64,000 nt of DNA from Lactarius indigo. Lineage: Eukaryota > Basidiomycota > Agaricomycetes > Russulales > Russulaceae. A model generated the notes under the pieces. That model saw only the letters and a list, made by a program, of their open reading frames with translations, was not told where the DNA came from and made no database searches. The stretch's first letter is position 1, and each line of letters starts with the position of its first letter. The stretch spans positions 62,001-126,000 of the forward strand of contig JAFKAC010000110.1 in NCBI GenBank assembly GCA_025766275.1, written 5' to 3'. Position numbers and translations under genes: made by a program. Below are positions 32,419 through 45,762 of the stretch, one piece after another.

Positions 32419-35400
32419 TCCAATCATCCACTTGCAGAGTGACTTTTATAATTCATGGGCCAACCATTGGTGATACATTACTACTGCTGACTGATATTAT
32501 AAAAGTCCATGACAATTACTGCTTACTGAGGCATCATAACTGACTACTGAGAGTCTGAGACAAATCTACAACACAATTATGAACAGCATACATAGAAAGG
32601 GCATACTCACAGTGGCAAGGGAAATGTGGTGAGATATGCAAGTAAGCTGGAAGCAGAGGTGAACAGGGAAGTTGCACTGAAGCAAAGAGTCTGGCACATA
32701 AGCAGTGAGAACTAATGTTAGACATCAAAGGATTGAAGGGAGAAACATACCTGGCACATAAGTAGTGAGAACTGATGTGGACCAGCAGTGTACATGCTAC
32801 ACTACTTATACTGTTTACAGGGGTGACACTAGTACAAGGGATGTAACATAGGGTCACAGAGTATAAGACATTGTTCTTCATCTGGGACAAAAGGAATACA
32901 CAAATGGAGAATAAGGAGCACAGAACAAAGAAAGTCCAAGCAAAGATGATATCATAGTGACATCACAATAAGGATATAGCTAAAGGTAGAACAAAGTCAT
33001 AGTATACACAGTCGGTGGCTCTGGAGATTGGTTGTACATGTGAATGAGCCTTTTGGTTGTGGGGGTTTTTGACCACCTGCAAGGCTCCCTGCCAGCACAT
33101 CCGAGTCTTCTGCCAGCCCAGTACCCATGCCACGTCTCTTGTATGCCAGCTCACTTCCAAGTCTTTGTAACCACAGAAAAGAGTCCCAAAAATCACCAGT
33201 TTGTAAGAGTATAAAGACCAGTAGTCTGAGTAGTACAATACTTTGTCTACTCTTAGTCCTTGAATACAGTCTACTTGTTTAAACCTTTAGATTCCCCTCT
33301 CACTTGCCTGCCAAGTTCTCCCTCCCTCTGGTCACTTAATATGTGACCCTCGACTCTGCTTGCCCATTGCCTTTGGGCTACAACTGAACTGTGACATAAG
33401 AGTAGACCTCTTTTCCTAGCTAGTGAACATGGCACAACGCATTCGACAAATGAACCTGAACCAGAGTCACTCATACCTCAGCAGTAAACAACTGGCATGA
33501 CACTCCCGAACCATGTGATGTACAGTGCAAACAAACGACACAGGAAGCAGGACAGTAGTACACAGACAGCTCATCAGGAAAAACCTCCCATGCTAGCAAG
33601 AACAAATTATCAATAATTACTAGTAATTGTCAATTATTGCACATTGCTTAGTCCCCTTGATAATTTATTGGGGACTATCTCAATTGTAATAATTAGCACC
33701 TAGCTACTGACAAATTGTTCAAAAGTTATTTCAGCATTATGTGAATTCACCCACTGACACCCAGTTTGTAAAATAAGGAAAAAAAACATATTTATTGCAT
33801 GAAATATCTACAGGTAGCTAGCTACAGGAGTGCAGCACCTACTGCACCTGTCCCTGTTGTTGTGATCACTGCACCGCCCCATCAAAGTCATCGTCATTGA
33901 TGTTGCAATATTACCTCTCTATCACCATTGCCTCACCATTGTGTCCTCACTGTCACCACCTTGTCCTCACTGTCACTCGTAGCTTGCATGTATGCAGTCC
34001 TGCTGTGGTCAGGTCATTGTTGGGCTTGTAGGAGTGGAGATGGGAGGGACCAAGTGAGGCAGTGGCTTTGGGGTCGACGGCAACAGGTGTCATGTCAGAG
34101 CAGTTGTGTAAGACCTGTGATGAATGTGAGCGTATTGTTACTTACATAGACCGGTACTCATCTGTTTTAAATTTGCAGGGGTGGAACCATCGACAGTGTC
34201 TTGAGTGGCAGGTGCACAGGAGCTTGTATAGGGGCAATAGTGACTAGTTAGTGAGGACGCAAGGGATAAACATATTTGGACTTACAACTATGTTTGATGA
34301 CACAGCAATGACTAAGGTGGTAGTGGCAGTGATGACATTGTTGCTGTGCATCAAATGATTGCAGTCATAAGAGCTACATCAGTTGTATAGCAGTGGGAGG
34401 ACCTGCAATCAATAAATTAGAATGTTTCAGAGATAAATGAAGAAAAAAAAAAAAGAACGTGCTGTTTTTTTTTTTCCATTCTGAGGCTTGCACATTGGAG
34501 GGGTGGCATCTGACTGCCTTGGGTCTGTTATGGGGGGAGCATGATGTGCGGGAGGTAGGCTCAGAAAGTGGAGGAAGGAATGGCGGATGAACCAGTGACG
34601 GGGGAGGGGGGAACAAGAGATCAGTAAAGGGAAAAGAGTGCATGCACATACAGTACCAAAATGGAACATTGTGGTCCATTATTGTATGAACGAACGTGGG
34701 AAAGGCTTCCCATGCCCAGACCAATCAACAATAAACGTGACTTGCTTCATTTTTTTGACTTTGCCTTCACGCTTCTGCTCCATTGTCCTGCTCTGTTGTC
34801 TCACCTCTCCCCTGTACAGCACTAGAGTCCACCAGTACCACACCTCCATGCAGAGGTGAAACCAACGAGCCACACCAGGCATCTTCTTTGGTGCTGTCAT
34901 GCTTGCCATCTTCTTGCTGCTGTGGAGCGTGCAACGATGACAGATGACCCCCTCACTTCAACGACAATAACGATACCAGCCACAAGCGGTGACTTTCCAC
35001 TATGATGGCATCTCGGCCATGCGATCCTGACATGGTTATGTATGACCCAGACCCGGACCACCACCACCACCACTGCCACCACATTCCGCCGATGCCCGTG
35101 CAGTGTGACCCTAACCACAATGAGGACATGGGCAATGACCATGACTATGTCAGCTGCAAGGCAGTAATGGTGACAACGAAGATGACTGCAATGACTGCGG
35201 TCACAAAGAAATAGCAACAACACAAGCACAACTGGATGACGACCTCAACGGCGGGGACGAAGACGACGACAATGACTGTGGCTGTGATGGTGATGAAGAC
35301 GACGATGGCCGTGGCTGAAAAGTGGCGACACCTCAAGCACAACTACAGCTACGACGACTGTGATGCGAGGACAATGGCTACAGTGACAATGAGTGACAAC

Positions 35401-36786
35401 AACGGGGTGGCTGTGGGGATTGCGATCGCGACGATGACTGTGAGGTGACGAAGACTACATCAGCCAAGGGGGGGCCGGGCCGTGGTTCCGTGACCCGAGG
35501 TGGGGGGGGTCGACCGAAAGTCTCTAAAAAAATTTGCTTTTTGGGTGTCTAAGGCCAGGCCGATCTGGAAATTTCCCGCTTTTCCCCCGTATCATCTCAG
35601 CAATAGTGCATATTGTGGGTTTGTAAACCCATGCGGGTACCCGAATATGGGTTTGTGGGTGTGGGTGTGGGTCAGATCTGAGGTACCCGTACAAAACCCA
35701 TACCTGTTGCATGGCGGGTTTTTTCAAAGGGATACTAGAATTCTATTTACTACATGTTACTGTACTATTCTATGAGGAATTTCCTTAACTACAGTTACAG
35801 TGGCCTGAGCCCCAACTCTGTCTAAGAGCATCTACAGGTCTTGGGGCATGTGATGCGTCGCAAGGTGTCGCGCACGCGTCCGCGGAACGCGCGCCGTCGC
35901 ATACAGGTCCGCGGTGATTGGAGACGTGTCTTTCTCGAAGAGATAAACGTGCATAGACATGCGGCGGGGTCGGAAACAGAAACGAGGTCGGGTTGTTGCA
36001 GGTGGTCGAAAATGGTTGTGCACGTTTGCGCATAACACAAAACTTCACATATGTAGTTGTATGAGTCAGAGATACGTCTTGTTCGAGCCAATAAGGCCGC
36101 GGATAAATGCAGAAAGCCGGAGAACAAAAAGAATAAGCCACACTGACACTGAACTTAAAAGTTAGGGGAACTCAACTATGATAAATGTAAGCGATGAAGT
36201 TGCATGTTCACAGCTTGGTGGTAGCATACAGCACTCATGGCAATGTTTATAGAACACACAGAAACGTGTGTGGTGCCAGCGGTTTGGCAGCGATGCACGA
36301 TGGGGTGGGGTAATCTAAGAAATTTCCATATTTGGCCTTTAATTTCCTTTTTGGGGGTAGGGGGGGGGGGGGGTATGGCCCAACCCCTTAAAAAAATTTA
36401 CCGACCCCGTGCAATTTTAAGAATTCCGGCCCCCCCTTGACATCAGCAAAACAAAATTTGACTAGCCGTGACTAGGGGAACTAGCCCCTACCATATTTGG
36501 GTATCACTAGTCAGCACTAGTCACGGCTATTGCTTCTAGTAACTTTTTGTTTTCCTGATGTACTGCCGCTACAACGGCGGCGACAATGTGTGGTAGTGTA
36601 AGCATTATTCCTGTAGTACAGTCTTCGAAGTGTACATCTATTCCGCATTATTGGACTACCTGGAGCATTCTAGTTTTGGAGTTGTAAAACATTTACATAA
36701 ACTGATTGAGATAATTACACGATATTTTAGTAGATAATTGGTGGTGATTGATTGCCGCATGAAGGATTAGAGCATTACTGGTCTTA
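32419..36786. other. Gene-poor low-complexity stretch
   Basis: No gene recognised. Contents seen: a possible LTR-like TATAAAGACC stretch near 33209; small hairpin TAGTCCCC/GGGGACTA (33648-33678); A and T runs (34443-34454, 34466-34475); a GAC/CAC-rich imperfect repeat (35010-35450) encoding His- and Asp-rich artefact ORFs; a G-run (36361-36373); and an inverted repeat GACTAGCCGTGACTAG / CTAGTCACGGCT (36460-36527). Confidence 0.45.
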
Positions 36787-39700
36787 GTGACGAAATATTG
36801 GCACATTATCTCCCTTGTCTCCCATGTCGATAATTTAGTCGTGTGTTATCCCTCGCTAGCGTGGGAGGTTTTTCCTGATGCTTGTAGGACGAGCGCGGAG
36901 CAACCTGACGATACCGAACACACCCGATTATGCACCGATCCCCTGACAAATGAACCTCACGCTCAATACGCCGAGCACCCGAACCCGAACACGAACTTGC
37001 CCGACACCTATGACACACGAACTACGGCTCTACGTGGACAGCAGACCACACATGGACAGGACCCCAAAGTCGAAGCCTGTGCGGATAGTATGATGCGCAA
37101 ATGGACGATCGAGGATGGAACACCCGACTCAACCAGAACCCTGAACTCGCGCACGAATGAATCTAAGCGGAACAGATGTCACGTAAACTTTGAAGTAAAC
37201 TCGATGCGGAAATGAATCACGACAAAGGCACGACCCATGAAGGAATGGCACGGGTCCCTAGAGATACTGCTCCGGAACGACACTGACCTGCTCGACTGGT
37301 ACTCACAGACGGGAAGGCAGGAAGAAGTACTGCTGGAGTTATATGGCGGCACGATGAAATCGATAAACAAAAACAAAGTTTCACGAATGCCACCAATGAC
37401 GTGGCACCACATTAAACTCGAAAGTTTTGAACAGCAATTGATTGCTCCTCGCACGAAATTACGACAGGGGTATCGACGCGAGAAACTGGCTAACTTGACA
37501 CCAATTATGGAAACGAGGACTCCGAGCCCCTCAGACCTGACTGACCTCCATTGTGTAAGCAGTAACTCAACATCGGATGTGTTGAGGCCACCCATCGACG
37601 ACCTGGAGGGTCCATCAGAAAACCAGCATATACAAATGAATGACAAATTACGAACCCACATCCAGCAGCGAAATCAATCCGAAATATCGATCAATACGAT
37701 CCCTGGTGTTGAACTCCGAAAAGCCACGCTGAATGCCCCAGCACTTAGCGGTGCCGTAGCCACTAAAACCAGAACTCTGGTAGATCGATTACGATCATCA
37801 GCACACCAGCAGCGGATAATGAACCAACCAAGTCGAAGCCCGTGTAACAAAAGTCCACGAGGAGACGCACCGAGTCAGATAAGTTGAGGCCCACGTAGCA
37901 AAAATACACGAGGAGACGCACCTAGTCGGATAAGTCGAAGCTTGTCCAACAAGGTCACACGAGAACACGCATCGAATGACCAAGAGCCCGGAAAGGGACG
38001 ACAATTGAGGTAGAATACCCGACGGATCAACTAGAATCGATAAGAGGTCCCTGTTCGATAGGGGTGGACAAAAAGGAACACGTGCAAGAATCGCCGAGAT
38101 GGTCCACACGACACGAGGACTCTACCACACTGGAACAAAATGCCCATGGAAGAGACACGTCAGAAACAAGAACGACTAGCAAAGTAAACCGAAGCCCCAC
38201 TGAGGGAGATGCATCACCCACCGCTGGCTCAGAATCGTCGAACGAAACCACAACAAAAACTCGGACGCACCGTGGAAGGGAACTCTGCAGGGCATCGCCC
38301 AATAGCTTCAATGAAGATCTGGAAAAGGAGAACAGTTCTTGTTCCAGTTTCACTTGCGGAAAACGGTCAATAGACAAACAGGTATGATGATCAAACTGAT
38401 CAAGCAGACTCACCCGATGCTGTCATACATCTGTAGACCCCACGTCGGCGATTGGGTATGAACTCAGAAAAACCAATTAAAGGTAGAAAACCACATGAAT
38501 CACTCTACCAATGCTGATGAAACGAGTTGGGACAGCTTTGCCAACTTCCGGAACGCATGGACAATTGACGGCGATTCATCACTCGGTACCCCAAAACCAA
38601 AGAGAAGGAGTACCGCCAGATGGGTCAGATCCGAACGGCACGCGGATGAAAACGCACTCCGGGGCCTGTCATCCTGCAAGGATGCGAAGAACGACCTAGA
38701 GAAACTGAAACTACAAGAAGAAACAAGTTGCAAACCCACCGAATCGCTCAAAGATGTCGAGGTGGGCTATGACCCGCTGCAGGTCACAAAAGGGTCCACC
38801 AGTGTAGAACTGGCTCCCGATGTAAAAGAAGCAGGCTGGCAGTCCCACGCAACGCAGCACAACGGGACGGACTGTACCCCGAATGCCAGTATATTGAGTC
38901 AGTTCACTCAGATAGGGGTAGCGAGGAAAACTCGCGAAAACGATCCCAACAGAAAGAGGAACTGCGACAGCATACTCGAGCCCTACCAGACTAAGTACGA
39001 TCAGACATCCGAATTTGAGCCAAACAACTCATCGACAATCGCGAAGAGACTCACCAACGCGCAATTGACACACAGCATTGACCACCGCACCAAAAACGCG
39101 AACGCGAACCACTCACAGATTACCGACAATCGACAAAGCAGTGGAAGAAACCCAAACGATGCACCGAACCAGCGGCGAACCACACATTACAGAATACCCA
39201 AGAGGGTGAAAAGCTGTTATGTGATCAAATCTATGAGCGTGAAAACAATGACAGCGGTCACTCGACGCATCAGAGATATGATCAACGCAGGAGCGAACTA
39301 CGTACCGAACACCCAGGCCAGAATAAAGAAGCCCACGACATCTGGCCAGATCGCATGTGTTCGCACGACCGACACAGCACCTGTGAACCACCAAATGCAC
39401 GAGTTAGTCATTAGAGTTTCTCGAGCATACGCACCCCTCTACGCCAACCAACGAAGGAAAGGATTGTTACATGGGAAAGCACTTTGAGTCATCAACAGAG
39501 CCCTCCATCGGACAACCTTGTCAGGGCATGAAGTCAGTAAACAACCAATATGGAAGAAAGGGGCGATAACGGAATTCTGCGAGAGGAGACAGGCTGCATC
39601 AAAGCAAGGCACACATGCAAGGGTCAACGAAGCCCCACCCGACGCTGCCACTGGCACGGGCGACCCCTCTACGAACCAAACTGTTGCCAACATACGACGA

Positions 39701-41346
39701 CATGAGATTAGAGAGATTCAACAGACAAAAGGGGTCCCGAACATGAAAAGAATAACCGAGTGGCAAGAACTCACTACACGACACCATCAGCCTGTACGAC
39801 GACAAAGAAGGGCCAGAATCGATGCCCCCGAGCGCCGTGTCAAAAACCTAGGATCTGGCCCTGACCCACATGCACACGGTCACAAAGAACTACGGCTTGG
39901 TCATGGTCAACGACATTCTGACCTGAATTGCACGAGTCAGTATGACCTCTTGGGCGGACAAAACACGGCCAACATACACCGCCGCAAGAATGAAAAATGA
40001 CGACACACCAAAAAGGTCACAAATACATGCATGACATGGCATGAGTCGCCGAAGAGGACCACGGGCCATGCAACAAACAAGAGGCACTCAGTTCAACCTG
40101 AGAAGTCGACAAAATCCAACGACATGAAACGAATACAATTCACTTGACCAAAGTCGCACCATAACAGACGGGCGAAATGGAACTCCGCTACGGCACCACC
40201 CGAAACGCGTAAGCAGTGTAGCAACCCTGCCCTTGTTCACTGCTCCCATTTTCCACGGGGAATGATTCACCAAATACAGTTACTGTTCGTCGTACCCGGT
40301 ATTGACACCAGACCAGCTAAAGATGAACTCAGGTATGTCACCCAACCCTGTATCTGCACCTATAAACTGCGACCATCCGAGCTGAACGCTCAGTGTTCCT
40401 TGTTCCCTCTGTTCAAACACTTGCGCCACCGTTCGGCATCCACTGATGGTTGGATCTTATCAGCCGACAGGACATTGGTGTCACCAACCATGGGACGCTG
40501 CCCACTTCTCCTGTTACCAACTCTCGCGTCTCTCCCTTGGACACTCTCTCGTGTTTCCTTCAATGGGCCAGCTGTGTGCCAACTCCCTCGAAATATTGTC
40601 CTGCTGCTCGTTTGTCCTTACCGCAACCAGGCTGCCCATATTACGCTGAGTTGCCGAGGACGACAACACCCTAAGGAGGGGGTGAATATTCTGCTATCTG
40701 CTACCGCACCACATTTTTCCCCCTGTCCTTGACCGAAGACTTGAACAACCGCAGAAACCCCACCATATTGACCCAACGTTTCACGATTGCAGTACCCTTT
40801 CGTCATGATACAACCCCTTTTCACAAGCTGAGCCTTCAAAGCAACACACTCATCGACAACGTTGGGACCTCAAAAGATCACCACAAACAATCGTTTGACC
40901 TAAGAACGCCGAAAAACACCCTCACTATCAACGCTCCAACTTATCCGCACCATGTACCTACCCGCCGGAACACGAGGCAACTCAAAACGCCCGCACTCTC
41001 ACCCCAGCAATCAGAAACGCATGCAGACTGGGGGTCAACAAATAACCATCGCAGACATCATCAACCATACCATTGTAAACGGAATCTATTCAACACCATG
41101 AAGAAGCTGCCGCTCGAACGGACATCACTTAGGGCACTTCAATTCCGATCACGCACGATAAGGTCCTCGAACGAAGCACAGTATTCCAGAACGCCAAACG
41201 AAATGTATGCCTACGCTCACAAAATGGCGCAAGATGTACAGATCAGACTAGCTCAGCACGTACCGTACGAGGTCGACCAATCAAGATACGCGATAGCCAC
41301 GGACCTTCATTGTAGGGGGGTAAAAGCTAATTCGGTAAAGGGTTAA
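36787..41346 (+). other. Strand-skewed A/C-rich block with unrecognised ORFs
   Basis: The + strand is strikingly rich in A and C over about 4.5 kb, unlike both flanks. It holds several long plus-strand ORFs: 36787-37215 (142 aa), 37237-37887 (216 aa, LEILLRNDTDLLDWYSQTG), 38495-39487 (330 aa, WDSFANFRNAWTIDGDSS), 39518-40000 (160 aa) and 40729-41346 (205 aa). All are polar and rich in Thr, Asn, Arg and Ser, with no RT, integrase or transposase motif that I can see. Similar words recur (CACGAGGAGACGCACC). It may be one decayed element; C/A skew is typical of the coding strand of some retroelements, but I cannot name one. Do not treat the ORFs as proven genes. Confidence 0.35.
37831..37983. repeat. 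51-bp tandem repeat, three copies
   Basis: Units begin AGTCGAAGCCCGTGTAACAA, AGTTGAGGCCCACGTAGCAA and AGTCGAAGCTTGTCCAACAA and share ACGAGGAGACGCACC. Confidence 0.75.
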
Positions 41347-41409
41347 TGGTGGGTTTATGGGTTTAATCTCTCCATTTGAGATCCAATATAGTCCCTCATA
41401 TATAGGATG

Positions 41410-41894
41410 TATAAACATGGGCGTCGAAAGTTCATCTGCATCAGCAGATAGGTCGTGTTTGTACTTGAAATATATGTTTTATTGTATTCCGAGTAGAATG
41501 GTATATTCTGGGAGCCCAAACCGGCCGCGTATAATGAGATACGATATACGCGGCACCTTTTGGGTTCCAATATTTCCCAAACTGGCCGCGTATAATGAGA
41601 TGCAATATACGCGGCACCTTTTGGGTGTCCATATCGACCGCGTATAATTGATCTCATTATACGCGGTCGATATGGACACCCAAAAGGTGCCGCGTATATT
41701 GCATCTCATTATACGCGGCCAGTTTGGGAAATATTGGAACCCAAAAGGTGCCGCGTATATCGTATCTCATTATACGCGGCCGGTTTGGGCTCCCAGAATA
41801 TACCATTCTACTCGGAATACAATAAAACATATATTTCAAGTACAAACACGACCTATCTGCTGATGCAGATGAACTTTCGACACCCATGTTTATA
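41410..41894. repeat. 485-bp near-perfect palindrome
   Basis: Arms 41410-41648 and 41656-41894 (239 bp each) are inverse complements with about one mismatch, separated by seven bases centred on 41652. Each arm holds two inner hairpins of the form CCGCGTATAATGAGAT...ATATACGCGG, and a third spans the centre. The same protein can be translated from both strands because of the symmetry, so its ORFs are artefacts. The hairpin boxes match those at 58455-59078. Confidence 0.95.
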
Positions 41895-42329
41895 TATTGA
41901 CCACATATATCAACTCTCATTATACATAGTCCATATATTTATTTCTGTTTCCGTTTCTGTTTCTACAATTATGCTTAGTCAGCAGCTCCTTCCCTGATGT
42001 TCTCCCTTGATATCCCCCTTGAAACCCAGTCAAAACCCTGATGAACAAAACAGGATAGGATTTAATTTAATTGAATTGATTCAATCAAATTCAACTTTCC
42101 AGACTATATCCAATCAGATTCATTTGTGTGTTGTAAATAATTGATATTTGTTGCATGCAATTGCACAACAATTGATTTCACCTATTGAATCTTATTGATA
42201 TCCATTGAATCTTACTGAATGTTGTTGAACCATGCACAAATGTGGAGAATTGAATTACATTGAGTTCAGTTGAGCTGAGTCCATTCTACTGCAGTACACA
42301 ACAAAAGAAATCATTCTACACTACCAAGA
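41895..42329. other. AT-rich spacer
   Basis: TTGAAT/AATTGA-rich sequence between the palindrome and the old chromovirus; may include its 3' LTR but I cannot define LTR ends. Confidence 0.35.
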
Positions 42330-43165
42330 AACTACCAATTCAACTGAGGCTCCAGTGAGGTCTTCAAGCTGGCATTGAGCCAGTAGTTTTCTTCTTCATC
42401 ACCTTGAGTTTGCACCAGGTATATGTCTGTAGATATAATTGGGTTAGATTGTGTCAGGTGAGAAATGAATGACTTACTATGCAGGTATCTTTGTCCAACT
42501 TGTTTCATATCTTCACAAACTTGTTGCATGTCACTTGATGGTCCTTGAGGAAGTTGATTGCATAGAGGTTCCTATGGGGCTGTGTTAGGACAAGTGATTG
42601 AAATGATCCTAATACCTACCTTGCAGTTGTGCTCTTTCCAGGGCACATGATGCCTGCTTTCTTTATCTTGGTCTTTGAGGTGCTCTTATCAGTCTTGCTG
42701 GTTGCCTCCAAGGCATCACCAGTCAACACTGCTCCAGGCATTGGAGCCATTCTCACTGTGTCCATCAGTGTCATTGGCACATTGTCAGTTGTGTTGGTGG
42801 ACTTGCATTGGGGGCCAGGCTTTGCAGGGATGCCATTGGTGGCAGTTGACAGTGCACCTTCTGAAGCTTGGTCAGGGGTGCTTGCCATTGTGTCCATCAT
42901 CCATGTGTCATCGTTTGTGCCAGCTGAGTTGGGATGGGGAGCAGGCTCTAGCAGGGTGTGGTTGGTAACTGTTGTGATAGCATAAAGGGCATACCTTCCT
43001 GGGTTTGGATGTTGGCATCTTCCAACAGCAGTACTGGAGGGGTAGTTGGGACAGGAGTCTTCTAGATGATGCTGGTGCTGGGAATCAAGTTAGCAAAATG
43101 GGGTGTGTGGGGTTGCAGAGACATACAGTGGGTTTGAGATAATCTTTGTGAAAGTGTGTTGTTAG

Positions 43166-45029
43166 TCACATAGAATGCAGGTGGGATGATAGTAGATGTA
43201 CTATGGACATCTCTGTGTCAGGGCCACCAGTTGTCACAGCAGCATGTTGAGTATTGGATGGTCCTGGCAGACCTTTGGGGGCACCAGACATCATGGGACC
43301 CTGATCCTCATGCATGGTGGGTGTGTTGCTGCCATCTGTTGCTGTAGGCACAATGGGTGGTGCAGGTTGAGTGGAAGGGGTGATGGTTGAGATTGGGGAG
43401 TCAAGGGTCAGACAAGAAGTGGATGGTGACATGGGAGACGTGCCACATTGTGCGTCGAGTGCCAGAGTGTGCATTGGATTGAGAAGTGGATGGTGACATG
43501 GGAGACATGCCATGTGTGCACCAAGTGCCAGAGCATGCATTGGATTGAGAAGTGGATGGTGATGTTGCAGACACACCATGTGTACTCCATCCCACCATAT
43601 CTGTGGGGCAGTAGTGAGTGCAGAGGAAAAGGAAGGGACCCCATGCACCACACTTGCGACACATCTTGTATTGTGGACAATGGATCTCGTCGTGATTAGC
43701 ATTGGAACAGAAGCATCGCCCATACCACCTTCCCTGAGTGGCAGCTGCAGTGGTTGGTGGGGAGGGCACAGTGAAGGAGGTGGTTTCATCAGGGGACATC
43801 TCCTGACATATCCATTCTTCTGCTTGTTGCATGGTAATCACCTCGGTGACCATCTCTGCACGATAGAAGATACACCGATACGATTGGTGCTCCTGGCTTT
43901 GACAATGTTGGCAGGCTGGCCTTGGTCTCATGGGGCAGTCACATACAAGGTGGTGAGGACTATTACACTGGTAACACCATCGTCAGCAGGGTCTGTCGAT
44001 GAGTCAAGGAAACTTGACTGGTCCACCATGTCTGGGGGAAAAGGGGATGGCATAGTGGGAATGGTGTTGTGGAGCAGGGAGTGCAGTGAGATGAGCATAC
44101 TTGTCAGCGATGGTGGTGAGGGCTCCTGCATACTGCAAACATCTTTTTGTACTGGCTAGTATTAGGTCCACCATGAGCTGGTCTGCTCTGAGTTTTCAGG
44201 CATCCTCTTCTCGCTTCTTGTGTTTTTCATCCAGCTCCTTCAGAGCCACAAGTCCTGTGTGTAATTGAGTTATTTTGGCAGTGAGGTGTGGGGAGTTAAG
44301 CTCAATCAGGGTTTTGTCCAGAGCACAGGTGTGGATGTCGTTTGGATCAAAGAACTGGAGTTGCTCTGCAGTGAATGGGGGAGCAGAGATGTTGGGACAC
44401 AGAGTAGACAGGTAGATGGTTTTGCCATAGTGAGGGTGTTCTTGCCGCATTGTTCCCACTACCTTGGTGAATCCTTTGCGATAGTAGATGTACTTCGCAA
44501 TGTGGAATCCACCCTCAGGTAGTGGGATTTGCAATGGGTAGTACTTGGGCAAGCCGGGGGTGTTTGGGAAGAAGGGGGCACCTGGGTCATCAGTTTCTTC
44601 GCTAGGGGTGTTGGGTCTGTTGTAGTTGATGGGGGTGTGAACTCAGATGGGGGTGAGTGGTGTAGGAGGGGATTCTAGTGGGGGTGGTGGTGTCGAGGGT
44701 GTCGGTGATGGTACAGGTGCCTCAGGTGATGGTGTAGGGTTTTGACGAGGAGGGGGAGTTGGTGAGTATTGGCCTTCCTTGGGTGTAGATGGCATGAGTT
44801 CCCCTGGTTCTTGTTCAGGGGAGCAGGGGATGATGGGTACTGGGTTGATGGTCACAGTAGACCGGGGAGAGTCTGTGGATGGTGGTGGTGGTGACAATCG
44901 AGGGATTCCAGGGATGGTGAATGACAGGTTGGTGACAGCGATGGTTTCACCATTGAAGAGGGCAGTGAGTTGGGGATCCACGTTGAGGACATTGACGAGG
45001 GTTGTGTCAGGGACTGGGGTGGTAGCCAT
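43166..45029 (-). pseudogene. Accessory ORF downstream of chromodomain (element A)
   Basis: ATG 45029 begins MATTPVPDTTLVNVLNVDPQ, LTALFNGETIAVTNLSF, then a Pro-rich linker to 44643. After a TGA the same frame continues with LPKYYPLQIPLPEGGFHIAK, YIYYRKGFTKVVGTMRQ, PHYGKTIYLSTLCPN, FFDPNDIHTCALDKTLIE and a charged helix. After another stop come Cys/His-rich stretches CQHCQSQEHQSYRC and CFCSNANHDEIHCPQYKMCR KCG (about 43931-43600). It is a separate ORF rather than part of pol. The middle part resembles the C-terminal extension of the young element's integrase (46257-47400). Function unknown; a role in particle assembly or nucleic-acid binding is only a guess from the zinc-binding-like residues. 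Confidence 0.6.
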
Positions 45030-45079
45030 GGTGTTGTGCTGCTAAAGGGTTTGATTGAGGGTGTTCTCTTTATATCTTT

Positions 45080-45755
45080 CGTCCAGCCCTTGTGGCGGAT
45101 GGGTGTGAACAATAGTAGTCTCTAATTGTGTCCTTGGTGTGTGTTAGATTGGTCACAGGTTCCCATGTGTTGTCACTTGTGGGGAATCCCTTCCACTTTA
45201 CCAGGAAGTGGAGTTTGCACCCTCAGCCTCATTCCTGGGTGTCTTCAATTCACTCCACTTCATATTCTTCTTCTCCATTGATAAGGTCAGGTGGAGGCCA
45301 GGTGAAGTTTGTTCCGTGCATCTCCATCTCCTTATACAGTGTGAGAAGGTTTGTATGAAATACAGGGTGAATCTTCCATGATGTGGGAAGTTCGAGCTCA
45401 TAAGAAACATCTGAAAGAACCTTTGTTATTTTAAGGGGTCTGTATCTTTTGGGGGCAAGTTTGCTTGTGGGATAGAAGGTGTGGAGGTTGTTCCTTCTAA
45501 CCATACATAGTCCCCTTGTTGATAAGGTGTGAACCCCATTTTGCCTCGCTGTGCCATGAGGTGTTGTGCATGCCTGATGCTGTCCTGGGCATGCTGTCTA
45601 AGGACCAGCAATTCTTCTAATCGTTGATCCACTGTGGGACAACTTGACAGTTTGGGGATCCATGTTGTATGAGGTTCCCACCCCATAAGGAGTGTGAATG
45701 GAGGGTGTTTGGTTGTGGTGTTTGTCCATGAATTGTGCATGAATTGTGCCATGGG
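45080..45755 (-). pseudogene. Integrase C-terminus + chromodomain remnant (element A)
   Basis: Frames on the minus strand read PMAQFMHNSWTNTTTKHPPF, LLMGWEPHTTWIP, GDYVWLEGT, LAPKRYRPLKITKVLSDVSY, ELPTSWKIHPVFHTNLLTLY, GEEEYEVE and the chromodomain core [20 protein letters not shown]. The order is that of Ty3 integrase C-termini with the GPY/F-like region and a chromodomain, which targets heterochromatin in the family. At least two frame changes and a stop. The 5' part stops abruptly at the LTR insertion and does not resume on the far side of the nested elements. Confidence 0.8.
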
Positions 45756-45762
45756 TGTAACG
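45756..45762. repeat. First 7 bp of an LTR (element B), interrupted
   Basis: TGTAACG here and TAACGCCACTACAGGGG at 53449 are explained by one LTR start (TGTAACGCCACTACAGG...) split by the insertion of the young element with duplication of TAACG. Confidence 0.5.

Larger units (their letters stand above)
42330..45755 (-). mobile_element. Remnant of an old Ty3 chromovirus (element A)
   Basis: Minus-strand remnant with the end of pol (integrase C-terminus and chromodomain) followed by an accessory ORF. The protease, RT, RNase H and integrase core are missing. At 45756 it is interrupted by the first bases (TGTAACG) of another LTR. No LTR of its own could be defined. Confidence 0.7.

Noticed and set aside
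33000..33500. Possible LTR with TATAAAGACC
   Set aside because: No partner copy in the window, no defined TG...CA ends and no target duplication.
34953..35448. Trp-rich, His-rich and Met/Thr-rich ORFs
   Set aside because: Low-complexity GAC/CAC repeats read in different frames; no conserved domain.
41355..41997. ORFs in the 485-bp palindrome and in 58291-59081 (up to 256 codons)
   Set aside because: Identical or near-identical peptides on both strands are forced by the palindromes; no evidence of coding use.
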